From: Pseudobutyrivibrio sp. OR37
Lineage (GTDB): Bacteria > Bacillota > Clostridia > Lachnospirales > Lachnospiraceae
Assembly: GCF_900113655.1 (NCBI RefSeq)
Contig: NZ_FOQF01000012.1
Span: 1 to 64,000 of the forward strand
Length of the DNA stretch: 64,000 nucleotides
Direction of reading: 5' to 3'
Position 1 is the stretch's first letter. Every line of letters begins with the position of its first letter. The notes under the pieces are model-generated. The model was not told where the DNA came from. It worked only from the letters and a program-made list of their open reading frames with translations, and did not search any database. The position numbers were made by a program, and so were the translations under genes. Positions 1 through 8,057 of the stretch are shown piece by piece.

Positions 1-1
1 C

Positions 2-232
2 ATGGAAGCATGTGAAGATATAAGACAGACCTTAGGTATGAAAGATTTATACTCTCACAGAAAAGAAACCATAGAAAGAATCTTCGGAACAGCCAAAGAG
101 AATCATGGTTTTAGATATACGCAGATGTATGGGAAGGCGCGCATGGTAATGAAGGTTGCGCTTACCTTTGCGTGTATGAATTTAAAGAAGCTGGCAAAGA
201 TACAGCAAGAATGGGATTTAGAAATGGCCTAA
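2..232 (+). mobile_element. Transposase C-terminal fragment (DDE type, IS1182-like)
   Basis: The 76 visible residues are the end of a DDE-family transposase; the reading frame probably continues beyond the left edge of the window. The segment with IERIFGTAKENHG carries the glutamate that normally completes the DDE triad, followed by the conserved region GFRYTQMYGKARM and a tail rich in Leu/Lys (MNLKKLAKI). This pattern is typical of the C-terminus of IS1182-type transposases of Firmicutes. The stop codon is inside the stem of a compact terminator. Whether the element is intact cannot be judged from this fragment. Confidence 0.75.
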
Positions 233-246
233 AGGAAGGCCTTTTT
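226..246 (+). terminator. Intrinsic terminator of the transposase gene
   Basis: A GGCCT/AGGCC stem with a 6-nt loop is followed by five T. The stop codon TAA of the transposase overlaps the stem, so the terminator belongs to this element. Confidence 0.7.
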
Positions 247-282
247 ACATAAAAATCAAAATATAATCTTAGAAAAATGGAA

Positions 283-315
283 AGGATGCTGCAAAACTTA
301 GTTTTGCAGCATCCT
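283..315. terminator. 15-bp perfect hairpin, probable terminator
   Basis: AGGATGCTGCAAAAC and its exact complement are separated by three bases. T-rich stretches lie on both sides (CTTTG on plus, TTTCCATTTTT on minus), so it can end transcription from tpiA (minus strand) and from the transposase. A second hairpin (AAATGCATCAG, positions 332-357) sits between it and tpiA. Confidence 0.6.
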
Positions 316-331
316 CTTTGTCTACACTCTG

Positions 332-357
332 AAATGCATCAGAAAACTGATGCATTT
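332..357. terminator. Hairpin downstream of tpiA
   Basis: AAATGCATCAG and its perfect complement enclose an AAAA loop. There is no clear T run on the minus strand, so it may protect the 3' end of the tpiA transcript, with the stronger hairpin just beyond doing the terminating. Confidence 0.4.
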
Positions 358-388
358 ATAAAAACTTTAGGAGTTTTTTCTTATAAAA

Positions 389-1135
389 TTAAGCATTAAC
401 GATCTTGCCAAAGTCTGGCTTAAGTGAAGCGCCACCGATAAGACCACCATCAATGTTTGGCTTGCTTAATAATTCAGCTGCGTTTGAAGCGTTCATAGAA
501 CCGCCGTACTGAATACGAACAGCCTCTGCTGTAGCACCATCATAAAGCTTAGCAATAAGCTCACGGATGAATGCACAAACTTCTTCAGCCTGATCAGCTG
601 TAGCTGTCTCGCCTGTACCGATAGCCCAGATTGGCTCGTAAGCGATAACAAGATTCTTAACCTGGTCAGCTGTTACGCCTGAAAGGTCCCAAGTAATCTG
701 ACGCTCGATCCACTCCTTATATGTGCCAGCCTTGCGAAGTGCAAGAGACTCGCCACAGCAAAGGATTGGTGTAAGACCAGCAGCGAATGCCTTCTTAACC
801 TTAGCGTTGATGAGGATATCATTCTCACCAAAGATGTCACGTCTTTCTGAGTGACCCATGATAACGTACTTAACACCAGCATCTACAAGCATAGGAGCTG
901 AGATTTCGCCTGTGAAAGCACCCTTATCCTCGATGTAGAAGTTCTCAGCACCAACGTTTACGTTTGTGCCTTTTACAGCCTCTACTACAGGAACGATGTC
1001 GATTGCAGGTACGCAATATACTACATCAACATCATCATTCTTTACTAAATCCTTAAGCTCAGCAACAAGCTTTACAGCCTCAGAAGGTGTCATGTTCATC
1101 TTCCAGTTGCCGGCAATAATTCTTCTTCTTGCCAT
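389..1135 (-). CDS. tpiA: Triosephosphate isomerase
   Basis: Interconverts dihydroxyacetone phosphate and glyceraldehyde 3-phosphate in cytosolic glycolysis. The 248-residue length is standard. Visible family motifs are GNWKMN near the N-terminus (substrate-binding Asn and Lys), GHSERRD (catalytic His), [11 protein letters not shown] (catalytic Glu and the flexible loop) and the phosphate-binding IQYGGS and GGLIGGASL segments. It is the last of three glycolytic genes in the order gap, pgk, tpiA on the minus strand. The 215-bp gap to pgk holds a large imperfect palindrome, so expression may be partly uncoupled from pgk. The start is preceded by GAAGAGGTAAATT, a usable ribosome binding site. 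Confidence 0.97.
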   Translation of the reverse strand: MARRRIIAGNWKMNMTPSEAVKLVAELKDLVKNDDVDVVYCVPAIDIVPVVEAVKGTNVNVGAENFYIEDKGAFTGEISAPMLVDAGVKYVIMGHSERRDIFGENDILINAKVKKAFAAGLTPILCCGESLALRKAGTYKEWIERQITWDLSGVTADQVKNLVIAYEPIWAIGTGETATADQAEEVCAFIRELIAKLYDGATAEAVRIQYGGSMNASNAAELLSKPNIDGGLIGGASLKPDFGKIVNA

Positions 1136-1173
1136 AATTTACCTCTTCTCTCGCCATTTCGCCATCAATTTAT

Positions 1174-1286
1174 CAAACACTCTCACAGACACGCTTTCGC
1201 TCTTATTCGCTCATTGCCCTACGTAAGATGCCACTTTCGTGCCATCTAAGTAGGGATGGCTCATCAAGGTCTTTTGAGAGTATTTG
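1174..1286. repeat. Nested imperfect palindrome between pgk and tpiA
   Basis: Outer arms are CAAACACTCTCACAGAC (1174-1190) and its near complement at 1269-1286. They enclose an inner hairpin of about 16 bp with CCCTAC/GTAGGG ends and a TTTC loop (1217-1255). On the minus strand it lies in the transcript between pgk and tpiA. It has no T run suited to a terminator. It could be a small mobile palindromic element or a processing/stability structure. Confidence 0.5.
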
Positions 1287-1350
1287 CTAAATTTCTGACT
1301 CATGGCTACTTAAAATTATTTTAATAATAAAAATATATCGCCTTTACGAT

Positions 1351-2574
1351 TTATTTATCATCTGCTGCGTAAACGCCTGGAAGCTCCTTACCCTCAAGGA
1401 ACTCAAGTGATGCACCACCACCTGTAGAGATGTGGCTCATCTTGTCAGCGAAACCAAGCTGGTTAACAGCTGCTGCTGAATCACCACCACCGATGATTGT
1501 TGTAGCATCTGTATCAGCAAGTGCCTGAGCAACTGCCTTTGTACCTGCAGCAAGTGCTGGGTTCTCGAAAAGACCCATTGGTCCGTTCCAAAGAACTGTC
1601 TTAGCAGACTTAACCTTGCTAGCGTAAAGCTCTACTGTCTTAGGTCCGATATCGCAACCCATCTGATCAGCTGGCATATCCTCGTTGAGGTATGTTGATG
1701 TCTCAACTGGAGCATCGATAGGATCAGGGAATGAACCGATTGTAACTGAGTCAAGTGGAAGAAGGATTTCCTTACCCATATCCTTAGCCTTTGCAAGCAT
1801 CTCCTTGCAGTAATCAAGCTTAGAGTCATCGCAAAGTGATGTACCGATTTCGTATCCCATAGCCTTAAGGAATGTGAATGCCATACCACCACCGATGATA
1901 AGTGTATCGCACTTCTCAAGAAGGTTGTTGATTACGTTAAGCTTATCAGCAACCTTAGCACCACCAAGGATTGCTACGAATGGATGAACTGGATTCTCTA
2001 CAGCGTTTCCAAGGAAATCGATTTCCTTCTGCATAAGGTATCCAACTACGTTAGAACCACCCTTAGCTGAGATGAACTTTGTAACACCAGCTACAGAAGC
2101 GTGAGCTCTGTGTGATGAACCGAAAGCATCGCATACATAATCATCTGCAAGATCAGCAAGCTCCTTAGAGAATGCCTCACCGTTCTTTGTCTCCTCTTCG
2201 CCTCTGAAACGAGTATTCTGAAGAAGAACAACATCACCTTCGTTCATAGCGTTAACAGCAGCTGTAGCAGCCTCACCTGTTACGTTGTAATCTGAAACGA
2301 AGTTTACTTCCTTACCAAGCTTCTCTGAAAGGCTCTTTGCAACTGGTGCAAGTGACTCGCCCTCGTTAGGACCATTCTTAACCTTTCCAAGATGCGAGCA
2401 AAGGATAACCTTTCCACCATCAGCGATAAGCTTCTTGATTGTTGGAAGAGCTGCGTTAATACGAGTCTCATCTGTGATTACTCCACCCTTAAGTGGTACG
2501 TTGAAGTCGCAACGAACAAGAACACGGCGACCCTTTACGTTGATATCATCAACTGTCTTTTTGTTTAATGCCAT
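1351..2574 (-). CDS. pgk: Phosphoglycerate kinase
   Basis: Makes ATP from 1,3-bisphosphoglycerate in glycolysis; a cytosolic monomer of two Rossmann-like domains. The chosen start gives 407 residues beginning [11 protein letters not shown]; an upstream in-frame Met at 2616 would add 14 residues but lacks a ribosome binding site, whereas GGAGGATTTTAAA directly precedes this ATG. Family motifs seen are VRCDFNVPL with the substrate-binding Asp/Asn, [32 protein letters not shown] and the C-terminal nucleotide loop GGGDSAAA. It sits between gap and tpiA, and the gap terminator overlaps its leader, so it is probably expressed at a lower level than gap unless it has its own promoter. Confidence 0.97.
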   Translation of the reverse strand: MALNKKTVDDINVKGRRVLVRCDFNVPLKGGVITDETRINAALPTIKKLIADGGKVILCSHLGKVKNGPNEGESLAPVAKSLSEKLGKEVNFVSDYNVTGEAATAAVNAMNEGDVVLLQNTRFRGEEETKNGEAFSKELADLADDYVCDAFGSSHRAHASVAGVTKFISAKGGSNVVGYLMQKEIDFLGNAVENPVHPFVAILGGAKVADKLNVINNLLEKCDTLIIGGGMAFTFLKAMGYEIGTSLCDDSKLDYCKEMLAKAKDMGKEILLPLDSVTIGSFPDPIDAPVETSTYLNEDMPADQMGCDIGPKTVELYASKVKSAKTVLWNGPMGLFENPALAAGTKAVAQALADTDATTIIGGGDSAAAVNQLGFADKMSHISTGGGASLEFLEGKELPGVYAADDK

Positions 2575-2595
2575 TTTAAAATCCTCCATTATTCT

Positions 2596-2633
2596 AAAAA
2601 AAGGGCCGCGGTCCAATAGGACCGGACCCTTTT
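2596..2633 (-). terminator. Intrinsic terminator between gap and pgk
   Basis: On the minus strand AAAGGGTCCGGTCC pairs with GGACCGCGGCCCTTT around a TATT loop and is followed by seven T. It lies 24 bp after the gap stop and ends within 25 bp of the pgk start, so it partially separates gap from pgk. Confidence 0.8.
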
Positions 2634-2657
2634 AAAGTCGTATTTCGTAAAAACGAA

Positions 2658-3674
2658 TTAAGCTAACTCTGAGAAGTACTTAATTGTACGAACCATCTGT
2701 GATGTGTAGCTGTTCTCGTTATCATACCAAGAAACAACCTGTACTTCGTACTGATCATCAGAGATCTTAGAAACCATTGTCTGTGTAGCATCGAAGAGAG
2801 AACCAAATCTCATACCTACGATATCTGAAGAAACGATTTCATCCTCGTTGTAACCGAATGACTCGTTAGCTGCTGCCTTCATAGCTGCGTTGATACCCTC
2901 AACTGTAACGTCCTTCTTGTTTACAACTGCTGTAAGGATTGTTGTAGAACCTGTTGGTGTAGGAACACGCTGAGCAGATCCGATAAGCTTTCCGTTAAGC
3001 TCTGGGATAACAAGACCGATAGCCTTTGCTGCACCTGTTGAGTTAGGAACGATGTTAACTGCTGCTGCACGTGAACGACGAAGGTCACCCTTTCTCTGTG
3101 GGCCATCAAGTGTCATCTGATCACCTGTGTAAGCATGGATTGTTACCATGATACCAGACTGGATTGGAGCGAACTTGTTAAGTGCGTCTGCCATTGGTGC
3201 TAAGCAGTTTGTTGTACATGAAGCTGCTGAGATGATTGTATCAGAAGCCTTAAGTGTCTCATGGTTTGTATTGTAAACGATTGTAGGAAGATCGTTTCCT
3301 GCTGGAGCAGAGATAACAACCTTTCTAGCACCAGCGTTGATATGAGCCTGTGCCTTTTCCTTTGATGTGTAGAATCCTGAGCACTCAAGAACTACGTCAA
3401 CCTTAAGATCACCCCATGGGCAATTGTTTGCATCTGGGAATGCATAGATCTTGATTTCCTTACCGCAAACGATGATTGAATCGTCTGTAGATGAAACCTC
3501 ATCTGCATGCTCGTACTTTCCCTGTGATGAATCATACTTTAAAAGATGTGCTAACATCTTTGGGCTAGTTAAGTCGTTGATTGCTACTACTTCGTAACCT
3601 TCTGCTCCGAACATCTGACGGAATGCAAGACGTCCGATACGGCCAAAACCGTTGATTGCTACTCTTACTGCCAT
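2658..3674 (-). CDS. gapA: Glyceraldehyde-3-phosphate dehydrogenase, type I
   Basis: NAD-dependent oxidation and phosphorylation of glyceraldehyde 3-phosphate in the cytosol. The protein has 338 residues and begins [17 protein letters not shown], the NAD-binding glycine motif. The catalytic cysteine is in [12 protein letters not shown], the partner histidine region is [11 protein letters not shown], and the C-terminal [14 protein letters not shown] is the family signature. Asp33 in AINDL suggests NAD rather than NADP use. The start is supported by TTTAGGAGGATTTAAAA. First gene of a gap-pgk-tpiA series, followed by a strong terminator. Confidence 0.97.
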   Translation of the reverse strand: MAVRVAINGFGRIGRLAFRQMFGAEGYEVVAINDLTSPKMLAHLLKYDSSQGKYEHADEVSSTDDSIIVCGKEIKIYAFPDANNCPWGDLKVDVVLECSGFYTSKEKAQAHINAGARKVVISAPAGNDLPTIVYNTNHETLKASDTIISAASCTTNCLAPMADALNKFAPIQSGIMVTIHAYTGDQMTLDGPQRKGDLRRSRAAAVNIVPNSTGAAKAIGLVIPELNGKLIGSAQRVPTPTGSTTILTAVVNKKDVTVEGINAAMKAAANESFGYNEDEIVSSDIVGMRFGSLFDATQTMVSKISDDQYEVQVVSWYDNENSYTSQMVRTIKYFSELA

Positions 3675-3740
3675 TTTTAAATCCTCCTAAAGATTCTTTT
3701 AAAATTTTCTAGGACATTATTTGCCCCGTATGCACTTCAT

Positions 3741-3768
3741 TTTATACAAACTTCAAATATAATTCAAC
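3741..3768 (-). promoter_or_regulatory. Possible sigma-A promoter of gap
   Basis: On the minus strand a -10-like TATAAA (3741-3746) is preceded by GTTGAA or TTGAAT about 15-16 bp upstream. The spacing is slightly short, so this is a tentative call. Confidence 0.35.
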
Positions 3769-3893
3769 CCCAAATTCAAATATTGTTAAATTTTTCTCAA
3801 ACTTTATTTATTTATAGCCCCAAAACTAGTTTTAAATTAAGGGCTATGATAGAATTATGGGAAAATTAGAATATTAAAAAATAGGAGGCATAT

Positions 3894-4703
3894 ATGTTTT
3901 GGGACAATCACATGCATTGTAATTTTTCAGGGGATTCCGATGCTGCTCCACTTGATATGATTAATTCTGCCAAGTCAAAGGGACTTAGGGGTATCACCTT
4001 TACAGACCACTTGGATATTGATTACCCTGAACAATTTGGTTTTTTCGAGCTTGATTTAGATAACTACTATCCTACTATCAAAGCTCTTGCAGATGAGAAT
4101 TCAACAGAAGATTTCACCATTTTGACTGGCCTCGAAATAGGTATTCAGCCCCATATTGCAGACAGATGTAACAAAGCCGTTACTGACAAGCCTTACGATT
4201 TTATCATCGGAAGCACTCATATTGTGGATGGATGGGACCCTTATTTCGAAAGCTTTTGGTCTAGGGGCGATGAAGAAGCTCTACTTAAAAGATACTATGA
4301 ATTCATTTTGGAAAATGTTACAGCCTTCACTAATTTTGATACCCTGGGACATTTGGACTACGCCTTTAGATATGCCCCAACAGCACAAAAAAAGCATAAT
4401 ACACACAAGCCTTACGCTGAAATAATCGATGCTATTTTAGAAATTATCATAAAAAATGATAAAGCATTAGAGATAAACACAGCTGCATTCAGAAAAGGAA
4501 TGAATGCCCCAAATCCTGCCCCATCAATCATTAAAAGATACCATGAATTAGGCGGAAAGCTAATTACTCTAGGGGCCGATGCCCACACTCCAGAGGATGT
4601 GGCAGCTGATTTTAACCTGCTTCCAGATTTACTTGAAGACTGCGGCTTCAAAGAATTTGCCGTTTATAAAAACAGAAAGCCTGAGTGTTATCCATTGAGA
4701 TAA
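3894..4703 (+). CDS. hisJ: PHP-domain phosphatase, histidinol-phosphatase HisJ family
   Basis: A 269-residue PHP-family metallophosphoesterase. The metal-binding motifs follow one another as expected: HMHCNFSGDSD at the N-terminus, FTDHLD, GLEIG, GSTHIVDGWDP, GHLDYAFR and GADAHTPEDV near the C-terminus. Histidinol-phosphatase (step 8 of histidine synthesis) is the usual assignment for this length and motif spacing, but related PHP enzymes act on other phosphates and no other his gene is in the window, so the substrate is an inference. The start follows ATAGGAGGCATAT. It is one of few plus-strand genes, divergent from gap and convergent with shikimate kinase. Its terminator overlaps the end of the coding region. 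Confidence 0.8.
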   Translation: MFWDNHMHCNFSGDSDAAPLDMINSAKSKGLRGITFTDHLDIDYPEQFGFFELDLDNYYPTIKALADENSTEDFTILTGLEIGIQPHIADRCNKAVTDKPYDFIIGSTHIVDGWDPYFESFWSRGDEEALLKRYYEFILENVTAFTNFDTLGHLDYAFRYAPTAQKKHNTHKPYAEIIDAILEIIIKNDKALEINTAAFRKGMNAPNPAPSIIKRYHELGGKLITLGADAHTPEDVAADFNLLPDLLEDCGFKEFAVYKNRKPECYPLR

Positions 4704-4717
4704 CACCCAGGCAATTT
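4679..4717 (+). terminator. Terminator overlapping the 3' end of the PHP gene
   Basis: GCCTGAGTGTTAT and ATAACACCCAGGC pair (one mismatch) around the last codons and the TAA stop, then AATTTTTATTTTT follows. The last codons of the protein are therefore also the left arm of the terminator. Confidence 0.75.
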
Positions 4718-5272
4718 TTATTTTTCCAGCTCTGTAAGTGCTGCAACTATATCCTTGCAAATATCTATTTTGCTTTTACCATCTGTTTCTATGGTGATAT
4801 CAGCGGCTGCCAAATATTTATCCATTCTTTTTGACAGCATGTCCTGAATAAATTCCACATTCATATTGTTTTCAAGAAGCGGTCTGTCGTGATTATCCTT
4901 TACTCGTTCATAAATAGTTTCAGGCTTTGCTGTAAGAAGCACTACTTTTCCGTTTTTCTTCATTTCCTGAACATTTACTTCTCTAAGTGGTGTACCTCCT
5001 CCGCAGGATATAACCACATTTCTTTCAGACTGCATTTCCTTCAGTAAATTCGTTTCCGCATTTCTGAAGTATTCTTCCCCATGAACACTAAATATATCTG
5101 CTATGGACATGCCCTCTCGGTTTACTATTTCCTGGTCCATTTCTAAGGTCTTCATGCCAAAGCATTCACTTAAATAGTTAGCAATTGTTGATTTTCCAGT
5201 TCCCATAAACCCAATGAGAACAATGTTGTAGTCGAAGGATTTCCCATTTCTTAATGCTTTTAAGCTTTCCAT
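4718..5272 (-). CDS. aroK: Shikimate kinase
   Basis: Phosphorylates shikimate with ATP in the aromatic amino acid pathway. The 184 residues contain the P-loop GFMGTGKST after an N-terminal extension of about 20 residues, the shikimate-binding EMDQEI region, FRNAETNLL, the glycine triplet CGGGTPLRE and the lid segment NHDRPLLE. The start is supported by AAAAGGAGAATGCT. It is divergent from aroD, which makes the dehydroshikimate two steps upstream, with 82 bp between them, so the two promoters lie close together and may be co-regulated. The remaining shikimate genes are not in the window. Confidence 0.92.
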   Translation of the reverse strand: MESLKALRNGKSFDYNIVLIGFMGTGKSTIANYLSECFGMKTLEMDQEIVNREGMSIADIFSVHGEEYFRNAETNLLKEMQSERNVVISCGGGTPLREVNVQEMKKNGKVVLLTAKPETIYERVKDNHDRPLLENNMNVEFIQDMLSKRMDKYLAAADITIETDGKSKIDICKDIVAALTELEK

Positions 5273-5354
5273 AGCATTCTCCTTTTGCTCTTTTGATGAA
5301 TATGATACACTATTTGATAATAAATGACACTTACAAATTGAAGGGAATTATGTT

Positions 5355-6119
5355 ATGAACACTGTTAAAGTAAAAAACGTAGTTATAGGCCAGGGTACAC
5401 CAAAGATTTGCATTCCTATTATCGGAGCCACTAAGGAAGATATTTTAGCAACAGCCAAAAAGCTTAAAGACGTTCCTCACGATTTAGTGGAATGGCGCGC
5501 TGATTGGTTTGATGATGTTTTTGATTTTGATAGTGTAAAAAAGACTTTAGAAGAATTGCGCAAGATTTTAGGTGAAACACCTATATTATTTACCTTCCGT
5601 ACAGCAAATGAAGGTGGCGAAAAGGCCATTCAAAAGGATGCCTATAAAGACCTTAATAGCTTCGTTATAGCTACAGGCCTTGCAGATATGGTTGATGTTG
5701 AGCTTTTCACTGGAGATGACTATGTAAAAGACATAATTTCTGTAGCCCATTCAAATGATGTAAAGGTGGTTGTATCTAATCACGATTTTGACAAGACTCC
5801 TGAAAAGGATGAAATAATAAAGCGTCTATGCGCTATGCAAGAGCTGGGTGCTGATATTCCAAAGATTGCTGTTATGCCAAACAGCAAAAAGGATGTTATA
5901 ACTCTGCTTACATCAACAGAGGAAATGGTAAGTAATTACGCCCATCAGCCAATAGTTACCATGTCAATGGCATCAACTGGGCTTATAAGCAGATTAAGCG
6001 GTGAAGTCTTCGGCTCTGCAATTACTTTTGGAGCTTTAGAAAAGGCCTCTGCACCAGGACAGATAAACGCTAGCGAACTAAGCCAAGTGCTTAATATAAT
6101 TCACAATTCTATGAAATAG
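5355..6119 (+). CDS. aroD: Type I 3-dehydroquinate dehydratase
   Basis: Converts 3-dehydroquinate to 3-dehydroshikimate through a Schiff base. In 254 residues the family landmarks are VEWRADWFD (substrate binding), FTFRTANEGGE, VVVSNHDFDKTP (catalytic His) and KIAVMPNSKKDV (Schiff-base Lys), with MSMASTGLISRL and SAITFGALEKASAPGQI near the C-terminus. The gene faces away from shikimate kinase and converges on sigH, sharing a bidirectional terminator with it. Ribosome binding site is AAGGGAATTATGTT before the ATG. Confidence 0.95.
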   Translation: MNTVKVKNVVIGQGTPKICIPIIGATKEDILATAKKLKDVPHDLVEWRADWFDDVFDFDSVKKTLEELRKILGETPILFTFRTANEGGEKAIQKDAYKDLNSFVIATGLADMVDVELFTGDDYVKDIISVAHSNDVKVVVSNHDFDKTPEKDEIIKRLCAMQELGADIPKIAVMPNSKKDVITLLTSTEEMVSNYAHQPIVTMSMASTGLISRLSGEVFGSAITFGALEKASAPGQINASELSQVLNIIHNSMK

Positions 6120-6131
6120 ACATATTATGAC

Positions 6132-6167
6132 TTCTTGCTGACCAAACAATGAAATTGTCAGCAAGAA
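6132..6167. terminator. Bidirectional terminator between aroD and sigH
   Basis: TTCTTGCTGAC and GTCAGCAAGAA form an 11-bp stem between two convergent genes. Short T-rich stretches are found downstream on the plus strand (ATAGATTTTT). Confidence 0.6.
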
Positions 6168-6168
6168 T

Positions 6169-6756
6169 CTATAGATTTTTGGCTTTGGCCTTTATACGGG
6201 TTAAGGTATTGTCGATGGATTTTTCTGTTTTTCCAAGCCTGCGAGCTATTTCTTTATAGTCCAAATCCTTCATGTAAAGGTCAAATACCTGGTTTTCCAT
6301 TTTAGAAAGAGCCTGCTTTAATCTATCGATTAAATCCATGTTTTCTTCAGCCTCAATAACAATTTTGGCAGGATCTTCAGCCATATATGCTGGCTCCTCT
6401 AATTCTTCTCCACCCTCATTGTACAAGGAAACATAGGCATTCAGTGGGGAATGCTTTTTTCTATTGCTAGCCTCTATGGCTTTAATCATCTGTCTATCAA
6501 TGCACATCTGGGCAAAATGAAAAAAGGTGACCTCTGAAGTAGTATCATAATCACCTATAGCACCGAAAAGACCAATCATGCCCTCCTGGATTAAATCCTC
6601 GTTTTCTCCACCAACAAGAAAGTATTTCTTGGAGTTTTTCAAAACTAAGGGCTTATACTTTTCGCATATAAAATTCAGGATGGCTTGATCGCCATCCTGG
6701 TACATTTTTACTAGTTCTTCATCAGAATAAGCTGAATACTCAATCTTAGAATTCAT
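6169..6756 (-). CDS. sigH: RNA polymerase sigma factor, SigH/Spo0H-like
   Basis: A 195-residue sigma-70 family protein. Region 2 is seen as LVLKNSKKYFLVGGENEDLIQEGMIG-type sequence with the core-binding DLIQEGMIGLFGAI and the -10 recognition helix around FFHFAQMCIDRQMIKAI. Region 4 at the C-terminus has LSKMENQVFDLYMKDLDYKEIA and a helix-turn-helix ending IDNTLTRIKAK. Position after rlmB and mrnC matches the Bacillus order cysS-mrnC-rlmB-sigH, which supports the SigH name. In spore formers SigH drives the transition to stationary phase; in a probably non-sporulating lineage its target genes are unknown. Only 8 bp from rlmB, so co-transcribed. Confidence 0.85.
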   Translation of the reverse strand: MNSKIEYSAYSDEELVKMYQDGDQAILNFICEKYKPLVLKNSKKYFLVGGENEDLIQEGMIGLFGAIGDYDTTSEVTFFHFAQMCIDRQMIKAIEASNRKKHSPLNAYVSLYNEGGEELEEPAYMAEDPAKIVIEAEENMDLIDRLKQALSKMENQVFDLYMKDLDYKEIARRLGKTEKSIDNTLTRIKAKAKNL

Positions 6757-6764
6757 TTAATCCT

Positions 6765-7514
6765 CTACTTAGTACTATTTATTCTCTGTCTAACAACCTC
6801 ATATGCTAAAACTCCACATGCAACAGATGCATTAAGGGAGTCGATATCACCGTACATTGGAATTGAAGCAACCATATCACAGTTCTTCTTTACTAAATCT
6901 GAAACACCGTGACCTTCGTTACCAATTACAAGACCGATTGAACCTGTAAGGTTAAGGTCATACATGGTAGTGCCGCCCATATCAGCGCATACAAACCACA
7001 TGCCCTGCTCCTTAAGCTCTTCCATAGTCTTGCTGATATTAGTAACCTTGGCAACTGGAGTGTAATTGATAGCTCCTGCTGATGCCTTGGCAACTGTAGC
7101 AGTAAGGCCTACTGCCCTGTGCTTTGGAATAACTACACCGTGAGCCCCAGCCTGATTTGCTGTACGGATAATAGCGCCCAAATTATGTGGATCCTCGATA
7201 TTATCCAGGATGATAAGAAATGGAGCCTCACCCTTTTCCTTGGCACGAGCCATTATTTCATCAAGCTCTACGTAATCGTAGCTTGCAGCATAGGCTAATA
7301 CACCCTGGTGCTTTCCTGTTTCTGAAAGCTGGTCCAAGCGTTCCTTTTTAACAAAGCTAACTACTGTGTCCTTGCTCTTTTTAGCCTCACGAAGGATGGT
7401 CTGAACTGGGCCGTCCTTACAGCCTTCAAGCACAAACAGCTTGTCAATAGTCTTACCACTTCTGAAGGCCTCTAATACTGCGTTACGACCTTCTACAATT
7501 CTACTTTCTTCCAT
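6765..7514 (-). CDS. rlmB: 23S rRNA (guanosine-2251-2'-O)-methyltransferase RlmB
   Basis: SpoU-family (SPOUT) RNA methyltransferase, 249 residues. The N-terminal substrate-binding domain starts EGRNAVLEAFRSGKTI. The catalytic domain has the three SPOUT motifs: ILDNIEDPHNLGAIIRTA, IGLVIGNEGHGVS and IPMYGDIDSLNASVA, which form the knotted S-adenosylmethionine site. The family methylates G2251 in the peptidyl-transferase P loop, although some Firmicutes paralogues modify tRNA or other rRNA sites. It is in a cluster with mrnC and sigH; a palindromic repeat fills the 102 bp between mrnC and this gene. Confidence 0.92.
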   Translation of the reverse strand: MEESRIVEGRNAVLEAFRSGKTIDKLFVLEGCKDGPVQTILREAKKSKDTVVSFVKKERLDQLSETGKHQGVLAYAASYDYVELDEIMARAKEKGEAPFLIILDNIEDPHNLGAIIRTANQAGAHGVVIPKHRAVGLTATVAKASAGAINYTPVAKVTNISKTMEELKEQGMWFVCADMGGTTMYDLNLTGSIGLVIGNEGHGVSDLVKKNCDMVASIPMYGDIDSLNASVACGVLAYEVVRQRINSTK

Positions 7515-7516
7515 TA

Positions 7517-7615
7517 TTACACCTCATCCGCCCTTCGGGCACCTTATCTCGCTTCCCAGCTCGGTCGTTGCTAAACAGGCTCCACTGGAGCCTAGCAACC
7601 CTCAAGGGGAAGGCT
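7517..7615. repeat. Palindromic intergenic repeat, copy 1, with a second palindrome inserted
   Basis: Read on the minus strand, the outer parts AGCCTTCCCCTTGAGGG and AAGGTGCCCGAAGGGCGG plus ATGAGGTGTA match a second copy at 48436-48486. Copy 1 is split by about 54 bp that contain another inverted repeat: GTTGCTA, GGCTCC, AGT, GGAGCC, TGTT, TAGCAAC. The left edge supplies the mrnC stop codon. The overall form (short, palindromic, GC-rich, intergenic or in gene ends) resembles the dispersed palindromic repeats common in gut Firmicutes. Confidence 0.75.
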
Positions 7616-7616
7616 T

Positions 7617-8057
7617 CTATTCTAAAATATCTAAACCTAAAATATTTATACCACGGTTTACCAGCTCACATATACGGTCCATGTCACCTGTAAGATATAG
7701 ATATCCCATTACGGCTTCGAAGCCTGTAGCCTCCAGATAGTCCATGGTACTGGCGTTTTTAGCCTTTGTATGAGGCTTAGAGTTACGTCCTCGTCGATAC
7801 CAATCTTTCTCCTCATCTGTAAGCTCTTCCATGAGTGCCATAATCATGGCAGCCTGAGTGGTGGCCTTGACCACCTGGCTAGCCCTCTGGTGAAGCTTGT
7901 TTACAGGAGTGTTACCCTTGTTTACAAGTATTGAACGTATAACCAAATCGTAAATTGAATCGCCAATATACGCTAAGGTAAGTGGCGAATATGTACGAAT
8001 ATCCTTGGCCTCAATATTGAATTTGTCGTTCAAATATTCATTTAAACTAAATGCCAT
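7617..8057 (-). CDS. mrnC: Mini-ribonuclease 3
   Basis: A 146-residue RNase III-fold protein without a double-stranded RNA-binding domain, the mark of Mini-III enzymes, which mature 23S rRNA ends in Firmicutes. The RNase III signature is present as LAYIGDSIYDLVIRS with the metal-binding Asp, and the second acidic site is in ATGFEAVMGYLYLTGD. The middle motif HQRASQVVKATTQAAMI is typical of this subfamily. It overlaps cysS by 16 bp, indicating translational coupling. The last codon and stop lie at the edge of a palindromic repeat, so the original C-terminus may have been altered slightly. Confidence 0.92.
   Translation of the reverse strand: MAFSLNEYLNDKFNIEAKDIRTYSPLTLAYIGDSIYDLVIRSILVNKGNTPVNKLHQRASQVVKATTQAAMIMALMEELTDEEKDWYRRGRNSKPHTKAKNASTMDYLEATGFEAVMGYLYLTGDMDRICELVNRGINILGLDILE

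Noticed and set aside
3814-3847. ATAGCCC ... GGGCTAT hairpin upstream of the PHP gene as terminator
   Set aside because: Only 7 bp with a long loop, no T run, and no plus-strand gene upstream of it to terminate.
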